A stretch of DNA of 64,000 nt from assembly GCA_965153355.1 (NCBI GenBank), contig OZ231128.1:48856001-48920000 (forward strand). Direction: 5' to 3'. The notes beneath the pieces were generated by a model that was not told the DNA's origin, searched no databases, and worked only from the letters and a program-made list of their open reading frames with translations. Positions 40,730-52,299 of the stretch are shown one piece after another. This stretch comes from Flaccisagitta enflata. Its lineage: Eukaryota > Chaetognatha > Sagittoidea > Aphragmophora. The position numbers were made by a program, and so were the translations under genes. Position 1 is the stretch's first letter. Every line of letters begins with the position of its first letter.

Positions 40730-43700
40730 TATCCTTTCCATTCCCATTTCTCATTCATCCTTCCCATTCCCATTTCTCATTCATCCTTCCATTCCCATTT
40801 CTCATTCATCCTTCCCATTCCCATTTCTCATTCATCCTTCCCATTCCCATTTCTCATTCATCCTTCCCATTCCCATTTCTCATTCATCCTTCCCATTCCC
40901 ATTTCTCATTCATCCTTCCCATTCTACTTTCTATCTTATCCCTTCTATTCCCATTATTCATCCTTCCATTCCTCCTATTTTATTCATCCTTTTCCCATTT
41001 TATTTCATTCATCCTTTTTCCATTCCTTATTTCTATTCATCATTCTATTCCTATTTCTCATTCATCCTTTCCATTCCCATTTCTCATTCATCTCATTCTA
41101 TTTCATTCATCTCATTTTACTCATTCATCCTTCCCCATTCCCATTTTCATTCATCCTCTCTATTCTATTTCATTCATCCTTCCCATTCCCATTTCATTCG
41201 TCCTTCCTTCCCATTTCTCATTCATCCTTCCCATCCCCATTTCTTATTCATCCTTCCCATTCCCATTTCTCATTCATCCTTTCCATTCCCATTTCTCATT
41301 CATCCTTTCCATTCCCATTTCTCATTCATCCTTCTCATTCATCCTTCTCATTCCCATTTCTCATTCATCCTTTCCATTTCTCATTCATCCTTCCCATCCC
41401 CATTTCTTATTCATCCTTCCCATCCCCATTTCTCATTCATCCTTCCCATTCCCATTCATTTCTCATTCATCCTTTCCATTTCTCATTCATCCTTCCCATC
41501 CCCATTTCTTATTCATCCTTCCCATCCCCATTTCTTATTCATCCTTCCCATACCCATTTCTCATTCATCCTTTCCATTCCCATTTCTCATTCATCCTTCC
41601 CATTCCCATTTCTCATTCATCCTTCCCATTCCCATTTCTCATTCATCTTTTCCATTCTCTATTTCTCTATTCATCCTTCCCATTTTCATTTTCTCATTCA
41701 TCCTTCCCATATCTTCATTTCTTATTCATCCTTCCCATTCCCATTTCTCATTCATCCTTCCCATTCCCATTTCTCATTCATCCCTCCCATTCCCATTTCT
41801 CATTCATCCTTTCCATTCCCATTTCTCATTCATCCTTCCCATTTTCATTTCTCATTCATCATTTCCATTCCCATTTCTCATTCATCATTCCCATTCCCAT
41901 TTCTCATTCATCCCTTCCATTCTCATTTCTCATTCATCCTTTTCATTTTCATTTCTCCATTCATCCTCTTCACCTCTTTCAGTCTCTATGCCCCCCCCCC
42001 GTAATAGTTTTCTCATTCATCCTTCCCATTCCCATTCCTCATTCATCCTTCCCATTTCCATTTCTCATTCATTGTTCCCATTCCCATTTCTCATTCATCC
42101 TTCCCATTCCCATTTCTCATTCATCCTTCCCATTTTCATTTCTCATTCATCCTTTCCATTACCATTTCTCATTCATCCTTCCCATTCCCATTTCTTCATC
42201 CTTCCTGATTCTCCAACCTTTCTAATCACCCCTGCCATCCTATATGCCCCCCCCCCGTAATAGTTTTCTCATTCATCCTTCCCATTCCCATTTCTCATTC
42301 ATCCTTCCCATTCCCATTTCTCATTCATCCTTCCCATTCCCATTTCTCATTCATCCTTCCCATTCCCATTTCTCATTCATCCTTTCCATTCCCATTTCTC
42401 ATTCATCTTTTCCATTCCCATTTCTCATTCATCCTTTCCATTCCCATTTCTCATTCATCCTTTCCATTCCTATTTCATTCATCCTTCATTTTATTTTCAT
42501 TCATTGTTCCTATTCCCATTTTTCATTCACTCATCCTTCCCATTCCCATTTCTCATTCATCCTTCCCATTCCCATTTCTCATTCATCCTTCCCATTCCCA
42601 TTTCTCATTCATCCTTCCCATTCCCATTTCTCATTCATCCTTTCCATTCCCATTTCTCATTCATCCTTCCCATTCCCATTTCTCATTCATCCTTCCCATT
42701 CCCATTTCTCATTCATCCTTCCCATTCCCATTTCTCATTCATCCTTCCCATTCCCATTTCTCATTCATCCTTCCCATTCCCATTTCTCATTCATCCTTCC
42801 CATTCCCATTTCTCATTCATCCTTTCCATTCCCATTTCTCATTCATCCTTTCCATTCCCATTTCTCATTCATCCTTCCCATTCCCATTTCTCATTCATCC
42901 TTTCCATTCCCATTTCTCATTCATCCTTCCCATTTCCATTTCTCATTCATCCTTTTCATTCCCATTTCTCATTCATCCTTTCCATTCCCATTTCTCATTC
43001 TTCTCATTCCCATTTCTCAGTCATCCTTCCCATTCCCATTTTTCATTCATCCTTCTCATTCCCATTTCTCATTCATCCTTTCCATTCCCATTTCTCATTC
43101 ATCCTTTCCATTCCCATTTCTCATTCATCCTTCTCATTCCCATTTCTCATTCATCCTTCCCATTCCCATTTCTCATTCATCCTTCCCATTCCCATTTCTC
43201 ATTCATCCTTCCCATTCCCATTTCTCATTCATCCTTCCCATTCCCATTTCTAATTCATCCTTCCCATTCCCATTTCTCATTCATCCCTCCCATTCCCATT
43301 TCTCATTCATCCCTTTCATTCTCATTTCTCATTTATCCTTCCCATTTTCATTTCTCATTCATCCTTTCCATTCCCATTTCTCATTCATCCTTCTCATTCC
43401 CATTTCTCAGTCATCCTTCCCATTCCCATTTCTCATTCATCCTTCCCATTCCCATTTCTCATTCATCCTTTCCATTCCCATTTCTCATTCATCCTTTCCA
43501 TTCCCATTTCTCATTCATCCTTCTCATTCATCCTTCTCATTCCCATTTCTCATTCATCCTTTCCATTTCTCATTCATCCTTCCCATCCCCATTTCTTATT
43601 CATCCTTCCCATCCCCATTTCTTATTCATCCTTCCCATTCCCATTTCTCATTCATCCTTTCCATTCCCATTTCTCATTCATCCTTCCCATTTCTCATTCA

Positions 43701-43745
43701 TCCTTCCCATTCCCATTTCTCATTCATTCATCCCATTCCCATTTT
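40730..43745. repeat. 3-kb minisatellite of a 26-bp unit, with higher-order structure
   Basis: The unit is CATTCATCCTTCCCATTCCC plus ATTTCT, about 110 copies. Because 26 is not a multiple of three, each frame cycles through the same 26-residue peptide, so long plus-strand frames (434, 563, 571 codons) appear. Three spacer blocks with a C-run and GTAATAGTTTTCTCATT occur at 40700, 41990 and 42245. A variant block (TTCTCATTCATCCTTCTCAT, then TCCCATCCCCATTTCTTATT) occurs at both 41325-41545 and 43505-43640. It is a satellite, not a gene. Confidence 0.95.
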
Positions 43746-44177
43746 CCTAACACTGCTTCCATGTCTGCTTCTCTCACTCCCAAGTCCTCTCCTGCCAACA
43801 TTCATCTTCTTTCGCTCCGCTTTTCTATCTGTTTGTCTTATTTGTCTGTGTTTCCTCACTGTCATCAACTATCCCCTTCGCACTCCTTTTATACCATGTA
43901 ACGACTTTCACTCCTCGCGAAGCGGCGGAAAAAAAAGTTGGAACAGAGCCATTGAATGAACGAGGAAACAGATGGAGAGCTTAATTAGTTTTAATGTGAT
44001 ATTTGCATGAGTAACTAAGTCGTAGGCAGACCAGCTCCCCCCTCTTTCTCTCCTCCTCCTGTCCTTGCTCCTACTTTACGTCCCCTCCTCTTCATGATTT
44101 GGCCATTGTGTTTTTTACATCCAACAATTTCGGTGGCCCACTGTTTTCATTTTCTTCAGAAAACAAGCTTCCTAACA
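43746..44177. other. Unique sequence, nothing recognised
   Basis: CT-leaning DNA without exons or known repeats. Confidence 0.4.
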
Positions 44178-44222
44178 CAGTAAAATCCCGCTCTAACGGA
44201 TTTCAGGGGACCAACGAATTTT
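44178..44222. mobile_element. Possible pogo-like terminus interrupted by an M3 MITE
   Basis: CAGTAAAATCCCGCTCTAAC followed by GGATTT resembles pogo/Tigger ends. The M3 element at 44223 interrupts the sequence (GAATTTT occurs on both sides of it). A matching right terminus is not clear (perhaps near 44670, CGGGTTTTT). Confidence 0.3.
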
Positions 44223-44551
44223 CAGGCGTGTATAAAGTTGAGCATTCCCCCCCCCCGGCGGGGGGGGGGAAATAAAATCAAAGGGTTTGGAGATGGGGAA
44301 AAAAATCAAAAGCTAAAAAAAAAGAAAAAAGGAAATTTTTGAGGATTTAACACTTTTGGTAGTTTCAAATGGTAGTCTCTGCTTACTACAACACATTTTA
44401 ACACTATTTAAACCTATAATGTACTGTTTTATTGCTTTGTAGGGAAGAAAATCATAGATTTTGTAACACAACGCGACGCGTCGCGGGGAAGAAAATCAAA
44501 GGCAGGGGGGGGGGAATAAAATCAAAAGCCGCTCAACTATATACACCCCTG
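44223..44551. mobile_element. M3-family MITE, copy 3 (both ends present)
   Basis: CAGGCGTGTATAAAGTTGAG on the left; inverted right end CAGGGGTGTATATAGTTGAG. C and G runs lie just inside each end, and an internal ACGCGACGCGTCGCG palindrome near 44470. AAATAAAATCAAAGGGTTTG and AATAAAATCAAAAGCCGC are conserved between copies. Non-coding. Confidence 0.7.
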
Positions 44552-44892
44552 CCGGAATTTTATAAGTGGAATTCTGTTTCAGCCAATATGAGAAATAGAT
44601 TAAAGGGATAAAAATTGGTATCTTTATTATGTAGAATCCAGTTAAAAGCGGGTCCATTGGATCGGGTTTTTCGCACGTATTTTTACAGGGTGTCATAGCG
44701 TGGAAACAAGGTATTGGCGGCGTTACGGCCATATGGGTTGAACAAGACAGTAAGACAAACATGTCGCTGACCCATTGCACGAGCAAAAGCACAGCGGCAC
44801 TAGCCATTGCAAGAAACGATCAGAACGAAACAGCTTTAGCTTGGGCTCGGGCTTGGTTTGTGGTCTTTGCTGAGGGGACGTAAAACGGAGAG

Positions 44893-44966
44893 ACAGAGAA
44901 ATAGAAAATTCCCCTGCATGGAGTCCAAGGTCATCGGTCCTTCCGAGGCCGCTGCCCAAAAACCTA
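44893..44966. mobile_element. FB-1 end fragment
   Basis: AAATTCCCCTGCATG, GGTCATCGGTCCTTCCGAGG and CCGCTGCCC, the inner right end of FB-1. Confidence 0.5.
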
Positions 44967-45491
44967 AGTACATTCCAAGATACCTGTATTAAAGAGGGAC
45001 TTTTGTGTTGACTTTTGTGTGAGTAAGAAATCATATGGTCGTGACCATCGAACGGGCTGACAGCTGACAACTTCTCACATCCTCTATCCTATGTAAAAGT
45101 TTTACTGAAACGTCACTAACGCGGTTATAATCTTTCCATGACCTCTGAAAAAAATATCCCATTTCAAGGTCGTTGACTTCATGTTACTGCCATCCAACTC
45201 TCCAGTTCAACTTTTCACAACATTTGTCTTCTTTCTGTCTTATTTTAGTTTCCTTTTTTTTTTTGTCAACAATTTTCTCTGCTTGTCTCTTCATCTTCGT
45301 ACCTTGTTTTACTATTATCCGTTTGTGGGCGTCTCTCTATTTGTCGGTGCTATTACTAAAAGAATTATTGTTACTTCATAGCTGGGCATGGTCCGGGATG
45401 GAAGTGGATTGCTTAACGTTTACATTTTCATGCTTTTCTCGTGTAATACTATTAGTTCAATAGTCCAATAGAATTGTTATCAATGATCACA

Positions 45492-45680
45492 TTTGGTTGT
45501 GCTACGCGACTCTACATCCCGCTCTGTCAGTCCATCGGTCGTTCAGTCGGTTGGTTGGTCGCTTGGTTTATGAGCGGTTTTTGCATTACTGCCCTTGCCA
45601 AACTGCATGGTTTTCCATTTAAAGAGCTGCCCCTGCCCACCTGTACGCGAGTTAGGTAGCCGTGTAGGCGGCCTTGTTTT
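45492..45680 (-). mobile_element. Family-A Helentron-like element (A10)
   Basis: Minus strand: AACAAGGCCGCCTACACGGC, GTGGGCAGGGGCAGC, a GACC tract and GTAGAGTCGCGTAGCACAAC. Confidence 0.6.
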
Positions 45681-45850
45681 TTCTTGGGGGTGAAGTAAAG
45701 AAGGGGTAAAAAGGCGGGATTGAAACTACAACAGAAAGAATCGGAGTAAAGGCTATTGAGAAAGAAACTTTCACTCCATTCTAACCCGGGAAAAAAAGAA
45801 GCACTTGTAACAAACAACTGAATGATTTGTCTTCTTTGTTCTCATTTTTG

Positions 45851-46078
45851 GGGCGTATTTCTAGTCAGAGACATTCGCGTTTTGAACGGGCCACTCGGTC
45901 GCTCGCTCGCTATGTTCAGTCACTCGCACTGCTTGCTACGCAGCGCTCTACTTCGCTATGCTCGCTTCTCTCGCTTGCTCCGTTTTAGGGCTCGCTCACT
46001 CGCTCACAATATGTGTTCACACTGTAATCGCGTTTGGCGGGGATAAACGCTTTTTTGGTCGTCACTAGAAACACACCC
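45851..46078. mobile_element. TIR element M4 (copy 2)
   Basis: GGGCGTATTTCTAGTCAGAG and inverted GGGTGTGTTTCTAGTGACGA; core of TCGCT words. See 24779-25050. Confidence 0.65.
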
Positions 46079-46337
46079 TTAGTCTGAAAAAAAAAAGAAT
46101 TCATGGTTAGATGCATGCGTAAAGCAACGGGGAAGCGCGCAGCAGGGAAACATCAGACGCGTGTGCGCACCTGAATCCATGATACGTCTGTTGAGAGACG
46201 TGCTTGAATTTATCTGAGTGACATTACCAGACAGGAGGTAGACCGCTTTTAAATTAAACCACGGAAATTGACGGGTTTGCAAGAAGGCTGAGACTGAGAT
46301 GTATTTCGCCTCTTAGAGATTACATTGACACTCTCCA

Positions 46338-46367
46338 CCTTCTTTCTTTCTTTCTTTCTTTCTTTTT
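46338..46367. repeat. (TTTC)n microsatellite
   Basis: About seven TTTC units. Confidence 0.85.
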
Positions 46368-46470
46368 TTCTGTCCCTCTCTCACCATGAAAATCGAACCT
46401 CCGCTTCTTTCCCCTCTTTTCTTTCTGAAACACTCTCTCCAACTTCCAACTCGAGGTTTTTCCTGCTCGG

Positions 46471-46719
46471 CTTTTTAAATGCGTCCTCGCATATCAATAA
46501 GAGGGTGTGTCCATCTGTTCCTTGGTCTATCCGTTGATCTGTTGGTATATAATGTTATTATATTATCTTTTGGCTTTGACAAGATCCAGTGATTGATAAA
46601 TTTGTTTTTATTCAAGACAGTATATCTGTTCAATGTTCATCCGTCTGTCATATTTCACTCAACGCAGTGACACCAGCAGGACGCACTTACGGACGCACGG
46701 TTGCCCGATTGGGCTTGTT
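46471..46719 (-). mobile_element. Family-D Helentron-like element, with internal insertion
   Basis: On the minus strand the 5' end is AACAAGCCCAATCGGGCAAC (46719-46700) and the 3' end is the hairpin ATATGCGAGGACGCATTTAA. The internal sequence differs from other copies. Confidence 0.5.
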
Positions 46720-46898
46720 CCTGTTTTTTTAGTATGCTGGGCAGCGCTGAGTCCTCCATCTATCTCGGAAACCCGTCTCGAATCTCTTTCTGTCTTTTCT
46801 GTGGCCTCCTCTTGTTTGTTTAAGTTTGTTACGTTCCTTTTCTATGCTCTCTCGACTCTTTCACGCTAATGCTTTTCCTTTGACGTTTGATATCATTT

Positions 46899-46961
46899 TG
46901 TGTGTGTGTGTGTGTGTGTGTGAGTGAGTGAGTGAGTGAGTTAGTGAGTGAGTGAGTGAGA
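46899..46961. repeat. (GT)n then (GAGT)n
   Basis: About 11 GT and ten GAGT-type units. Confidence 0.9.
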
Positions 46962-47793
46962 GACATGTAACACAGGTGACAATAATTTGCCCAAAGCTAC
47001 TTTTGTTAAGCAGTTTATTATGGGTTTTCAGATTCTTTTTTATGGAAACTAGGAGTGTTACGCATAATAGTAGTCAGTTAATCAAGGCCCTCTTCCATTT
47101 ATTTCAATTGGGGTATGGTGAGGGCTATTTTTTCAATTGTCATATGATGTCATTAAAGTGACCTGTGATTTCTTGAAGTTTGTTGTAAAATATAAGTTGA
47201 CATTCCTGTTTGGCTGTTATCGCATCCAATTAGGCACGCTCGCTGATCTAGCTTTATCCGCATTTCGCTCTCAAAAGTGTTCTTTACGATTTGTATTGTC
47301 ATTTTGCAAAACTCACTAGTTTTAAAATTCAAACAGCTGACGTGTGACAAAACAAACATTAGGTTCATAAGCCCTGATTACAGTTCACAGAAAGGTAAGA
47401 GATTCACCAAGCAAATTAAAAAAGTTTTTAATTCATTAAATCGTAAAATCTTTCAACGTGCGTCAAAGTTGTTACAATCTCACTGGCCCAGAAGATATTT
47501 TTTGTCTCTTCATATATCCAAGCAGAAAATAATATGTAAGTCAATATATAGCTGACCAGTTGGGTTTGAGAAAAAAAAATGGTCTTCGTGCCTAATGGAA
47601 GGAGGACCACACTTTAGCGAGATGATTGATTTTGCCTCTATCGTTAAAACAAGATTTGATACCACGCGGCAACTTGCTTTGGGAGGCCATCATTTCTTTC
47701 TCAATTTGAATTCATTTACGAATAACGATGGATCTATTTCTGAAACACTGTACGCGTGCTCAGGAAACCCCTTATCGGAGCATGACGCTAGCG
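46962..47793. other. Unique sequence with one unconvincing ORF
   Basis: The frame from 47595 (KTRFDTTRQLALGGHHFFLN) is non-repetitive for about 60 codons but then runs into a family-A element. No domain recognised. Confidence 0.25.
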
Positions 47794-48568
47794 AACAAGA
47801 CCGGATACACGGCTACCTTTGCCGCGTGCGTGAGGGTAGGAACAGTGCTGGAGGATATCACTAGGGCATCTGGGCAGGAGCCGTGTGCTCAAAAAGCAGC
47901 TCAAAAAGTAAATAGTCGCAAAAGCGTCAGATGGTCAGCGGCACCTGCTGCCCCTATGTGGGTGTATGGGTGTGGGTGGTTAAAGGGCAGCGGCTCAAAG
48001 AGCTTCGATGACCTATGCTGTTTTTTATTTGAGCCTCAAGGCCAGGATTTGACTGAGGTTGGGATTTGAACTCTCGAGGCTGAGATTTAGCTTCCTGAGG
48101 CTGAGATTTGACTTCAAGTGATTTGAGCCTCAAGGCTGGGATTTGAGCCTGGTGGCTGGGATTTGAGCCTGGAGGCTGGGATTTGAGCCTGGAGGCTGGG
48201 ATTTGAGCCCCGAGGCTGGACTTGAGCCTCGAGGCTGGGATTTGAGCCTCGCGAGGCTGGGATTGAGCCTGGGTTAGACGAGCCTCAAGGCTGGGATTTG
48301 AGCCGGGAGGCTGGGACAGAGCATCAAGGGGCTAGACTGAGCCTTTGTTGGCCAGGGACTTGGTCTGGAGGGGGACGGAGAAGAAGAAGAAGGAGAAGAA
48401 GAAGGAGGAGAAGGAGAACCTCTCATGTGTGAGGCTACAGGTCACAGCCCTCGCCGCTGCCTGGGAAGGGGACTGACTAACCAACCAACCGACCAACCAA
48501 CCAACCAACTACAACCAACCAACGTGACCGACTTAGCGGGTGAAGAGGTCAGCCACGCGACTAAAAAA
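47794..48568 (+). mobile_element. Family-A element (A11) carrying a complete FB-1 module
   Basis: 5' end AACAAGACCGGATACACGGC and GGGCAGGAGCCGTGTGCTC; 3' end with a (CCAA)n/GACC tract (48478-48535) and CACGCGACTAAAAAAC. The FB-1 module fills 47911-48470: AATAGTCGCAAAAGCGTCAG, GGGCAGCGGCTCAAAGAGC, about twelve units of GGGATTTGAGCCTGGAGGCT in one direction, a GAAGAAG tract, and inverted AGGTCACAGCCC and CGCCGCTGCC. Confidence 0.65.
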
Positions 48569-48600
48569 CATATATACAACAACTGGCCGTTTTTGACATG

Positions 48601-48690
48601 GACAATAGTCGCAAAAGCGTTAGATGGTCAGCGGTACCCGTGCCCTGCTTAAGTAGGTTGTGGTTGAGGTTGAGGGGGGCAGGCGTGCAT
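48601..48690. mobile_element. FB-1 outer-end fragment
   Basis: AATAGTCGCAAAAGCGTTAG to GGTTGAGGGGGGCAGG, then unrelated sequence. Confidence 0.6.
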
Positions 48691-48749
48691 TTTTTGAGTA
48701 ATTTAGGTAACGTCATACTCGGAAAGTGGGTCTTGCTGGTCTCGGAATA

Positions 48750-48835
48750 GGAAGAAGAAGAAAAGAAGAAGGAGGGAGAAGAAGAAGAAGAAGAAGAAGA
48801 AGAAGAAGAAAAAGAAACAACAACAACAACAACAA

Positions 48836-48878
<43 letters not shown>

Positions 48879-48882
48879 AAAG
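48750..48882. repeat. (AAG)n then (AAC)n microsatellites
   Basis: GAAGAA 48750-48812; CAACAA 48815-48878. Confidence 0.95.
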
Positions 48883-48915
48883 ACCGAGAAGAAAGAGAAA
48901 AAGAAGCAGAAAGTG

Positions 48916-49030
48916 AACAAGGCCGGTGTTACAGCTACCCCAGTTGCGTGCAGGTGGGCAGAGGTCAAATTTAACATCATGATATCACTAGACCATTAAG
49001 GCAGGAGCAGTGAGGGGCAGAGAGAGACTG
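48916..49030 (+). mobile_element. Family-A Helentron-like element (A12, 3'-truncated)
   Basis: AACAAGGCCGGTGTTACAGC, the word AGTTGCGTGCAGG, GGCAGGAGCAGTGAGG, then GAGA-rich DNA. Confidence 0.55.
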
Positions 49031-50261
49031 AGAGAGAGACAGAGAAAAAGACTTTCAGAGATATAGAGAGTGAAGTCAGAATACTTAGGCTATGTTGACA
49101 AACCATATAATTAAGTGATTATTTATGGATTGTCAAATCCAGACTCTTATCTCCATGGAGTAACACTTTTCCTTTAAGGCACAGGATATTATTGACAGTA
49201 ATAGACATGTTAATAGATGACAACCACTTGTATTTCACGTGATACTAGAACATGATAGAAATCAAATCGCTGCGCCGGGCTCGAGCGTGAAAACCGGAAG
49301 TTTGTTCCACGAAAAAGGGCAGGGTCGCTCTAAAACGATACTGGGCTGCTTAAGCCGTGATTTATAACGGTATTGGAGAAGAAGAAGAAGGAAGAAGAAG
49401 AAGGAAGAAGAAGGAAGAAGAAGAAGAAAAATGAGCAAAGAAAAAAAGAAACGAAAAGAAGAAAGAAAAAAAAGAAGAAAGAAAAAGAAGAAAGAGAGTA
49501 AGGGAGCAAATAAAAAAAAGGAGAAATAAAAGAAAGAATGCATGTTCCCCATTGCTTATATCTCCTTGCCTGTCGGTCCATCAGTCAGGCAAGTGATATG
49601 ACCTCTTTAAAGATGTGACGTTGTCTAGCGTATTTTTGAAGTTGTAACCACAGATAAGTAAATACAGACACCTATGATTATTGAAGAACCGGCCCATACC
49701 GTACCGCCCCCGACACGATATTGCAATGAATTGCATCGTTATGCCACGTGGCGGAAAATGGCGTTGTTGTAACGTCCACGGGATATAGGTTTACCGCAGT
49801 GTCACGCTCGGCCCAGCTGCCAAGTTAAGAGCTGCAAGTGACATAATCAGTATCTTTCCAATGAAGAAGAATTTTGAATCCCAATTTTAAGGTTTATTTT
49901 TGAAGGTCTATTGAATGCACTGTATGCATCTGTTTGTCTAAAATTCCACAACAAAAAAAACCAGTAAGATCTTTTTAGCACATGAAACGTGTTGATATTA
50001 TCTGTATATTTTGTTAAAACTGTGTATCAATAATTGGCAATTGTTCCAATTGAGTAAAGTTTAAATCTATGTTATTTCAAGAAACAGAAATCTTGATACT
50101 GCATTATGCAAATAAGACAATTGGTGATGAAATCACTTCCATTTTTACCAAACTCAGGGTTGGTAAACTTGAAGTAAGGCAGGATTGAGACAGTGTAACA
50201 AGTCGGAAAATCCCAGTGTTGAATGTAAGTTACTCGGAAGGAAAGAAAAAATACACGCCTG
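49031..50261. other. Unique sequence and a GAA-rich tract
   Basis: 49372-49530 is GAAGAA/AAAGAAA low-complexity DNA. The rest shows no exon or known repeat. Confidence 0.45.
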
Positions 50262-50650
50262 GAGGGAGAGCAAAGGCCCGATGGGGCTGATGATGCTTAC
50301 ACATATAGACTTTTCCTTCTTCTCCTCTTCCTTCACTCCTTTCCCCCAGCCACACGAGCCCATATCTCAGCTCAGGCCCATCCCAGCCTCGAGGCCCAAA
50401 TCCCAGTCTGAGGCCCAATCCTTGAGGCTGGAATTTGGCCTTGGGGTGGGATTTAGGCCTGGAGGTGGATTTGAGCCTCAAGACTGGGATTTGGGCCTGA
50501 GGCTGGGATATGGGCCTTGAGGCTGAGATATGGGCCTCGTGGCTGGGGGGAGGGGGGGGTACGTAGAAGAAGAAGGAGGAGAAGGAGAAAATCCCCCATA
50601 TGTGTGAAAGCATAGGTCATCGACCCCTTCGGGGCTGCTGCCCAAAAGGA
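50262..50650. mobile_element. Foldback element FB-1 (copy 7) with turned tandem arms
   Basis: Left GGCCCGATGGGGCTGATGAT; right inverted GAAAGCATAGGTCATCGACC and CCCCTTCGGGGCTGCTGCCC. The core has about three units of AGCCTCGAGGCCCAAATCCC then, after a turn near 50425, about five inverted units. Confidence 0.65.
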
Positions 50651-51009
50651 TAATCATACACGAACTGACGCATGGATGCATGGACAGATGGACAAGTAGA
50701 TGAATGAATGAATGGACGAATACGGATACGACGGATACGAGTTACGGAGCTCCCTTAAGTTCCGACAAATAGGGCTGCATCGCCTGGTCCTGAAAACTGA
50801 TGTGGATGCAGAGGTTGAGCGAGGAAAGTAGAAGATAGATTGCGAAAGTCGGCAGGGGTTAGACCATTGGCAAACACAAATGACTAATTGGCGATAAGAA
50901 TAGCCTTCTCTGCGGCCAACGCTCAATAATAACCCCATGACGACCAACGGAGGGCGTGAGAACATTATTCATTCAACCAATATGTGTTCAACTCTCATTT
51001 ATTATTCAT
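50651..51009. other. Unique sequence, nothing recognised
   Basis: No exon or known repeat seen. Confidence 0.4.
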
Positions 51010-51014
51010 CAAAT

Positions 51015-51089
<75 letters not shown>
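51010..51089. repeat. (CT)n microsatellite
   Basis: About 40 CT units. Confidence 0.98.
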
Positions 51090-51092
<3 letters not shown>

Positions 51093-51310
51093 AAGAAAAA
51101 AAAATCAAAGGGTGATGAAAAGCCGTTTTTCATGGAATATAATTTCCGCCTTGAAGCCCCCCCCCCCTGGCTTCTGTAGGCATCGTCTCGTTTGTCTTTA
51201 TTAGAACCGGTTCAATATTTTCTTGCGGCACTTTTTTCCTCTTCTCGAAGTCATCATTTGACACTTTCTGATTCGATTGTTGTTCCATTTCATTTTTAGG
51301 ACATAGTTTC

Positions 51311-51857
51311 ATGAGAAGTCATGCATCATTTATTGGCCCAAACATCCATCGTTTTTCAAGTCATCATATCACTTTCCTTCCTTCTATTCCGTTTTGCCCA
51401 CCCGCCTCCTTGTCTTCTACCTGGGTCGCCAAAGGATTCAGTGACCAACCGACAGACCAACGGAGACGACCAGGTTGCGTTGGCGCTCCTGAAAAACGCT
51501 CGCCTTCCTCTCCATAAGTTCACAAGTGGCCACTCACCCTTCGGATGGATCTATTTTTTTTCCTTCTCTCCCAGATCTTTGTGGTATTTTGATCGTCAAG
51601 TTGTAAATCAACATTCCGATCGGCACATTCCTGCTTTGACCTTGCCTTGGATTGACCCAAACCAATCATCCGGCGGGTCAAATATGAGAAAAGAAAGAAA
51701 AGGAGGAAAAATAATAAAATGTGAAAGAAAAAATGCTCAGGAGGAAAGAAAGAAAGAAAAAAACCTCCCATTTTTTTCCCCAAGTTATGTGGGAACAAAC
51801 GATATCATCACGTTAGTTCGAGTGAAAGCAAGGTCAACGCTGAGACGGGGGTTGTGA
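51311..51857 (+). other. Possible exon remnants in an open stretch
   Basis: One frame stays open for 178 codons and includes two non-repetitive parts, GDDQVALALLKNARLPLHKF and LWYFDRQVVNQHSDRHIPAL. The second follows an acceptor-like CCTTCTCTCCCAG at about 51572. No donors are convincing and no domain is recognised. Confidence 0.2.
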
Positions 51858-51975
51858 AACCAGTCAATGGACAGAAAGGTCTCTTATGGATGGAACGTAG
51901 AACAAATCCTAATAATTGTTTATGAAAGCTTAAACAAAGTAATTAGTGAGGACTTGGAGATACACTGATATGGTG

Positions 51976-52275
51976 AACAAGGCCGGATACACGGCTATCC
52001 AAGTCGCGTCGCGTGCGAGTGGGCAGGGAGGGCCCGAACTGAGGTCACTTGATTATTTGGAAGTCAAAGACCGCAAAAAATAAAATAGTCTCCAAAGCGT
52101 TAGATGGTCAGCGGTACCCGTGCCCTGCCTAAGTAGGCTGTGCTTGAAGTTGAACGGGAAGCAGGGCAGCGGACCCAAATGGGTCGATGACCTATGCTTT
52201 CACACTTATGGGTAATTTTCTTCTCCTTCGTAACCCCCTCAAATCACAGTCTGGGAGCCCAAATTCCAGTCCTCA
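51976..52275 (+). mobile_element. Family-A element (A13) carrying an FB-1 module, 3'-truncated
   Basis: AACAAGGCCGGATACACGGC, the word AGTCGCGTCGCGTGCG, then at the usual position (after GACCGCAAAAAATAA) the FB-1 sequence AATAGTCTCCAAAGCGTTAG, AGGGCAGCGGACCCAAATGG and TCGATGACCTATGC, ending after one or two AGCCCAAATTCCAG units. Confidence 0.6.
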
Positions 52276-52299
52276 AATAGCGAACTTTTTTTGGTTGAA

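Noticed and set aside
40569-43959. Very long open frames (up to 571 codons) rich in Phe, His, Ser, Pro, Ile
   Set aside because: Direct translation of a 26-bp minisatellite that is open in all plus-strand frames; three overlapping frames cannot all be genes and there is no start, splice or domain evidence.
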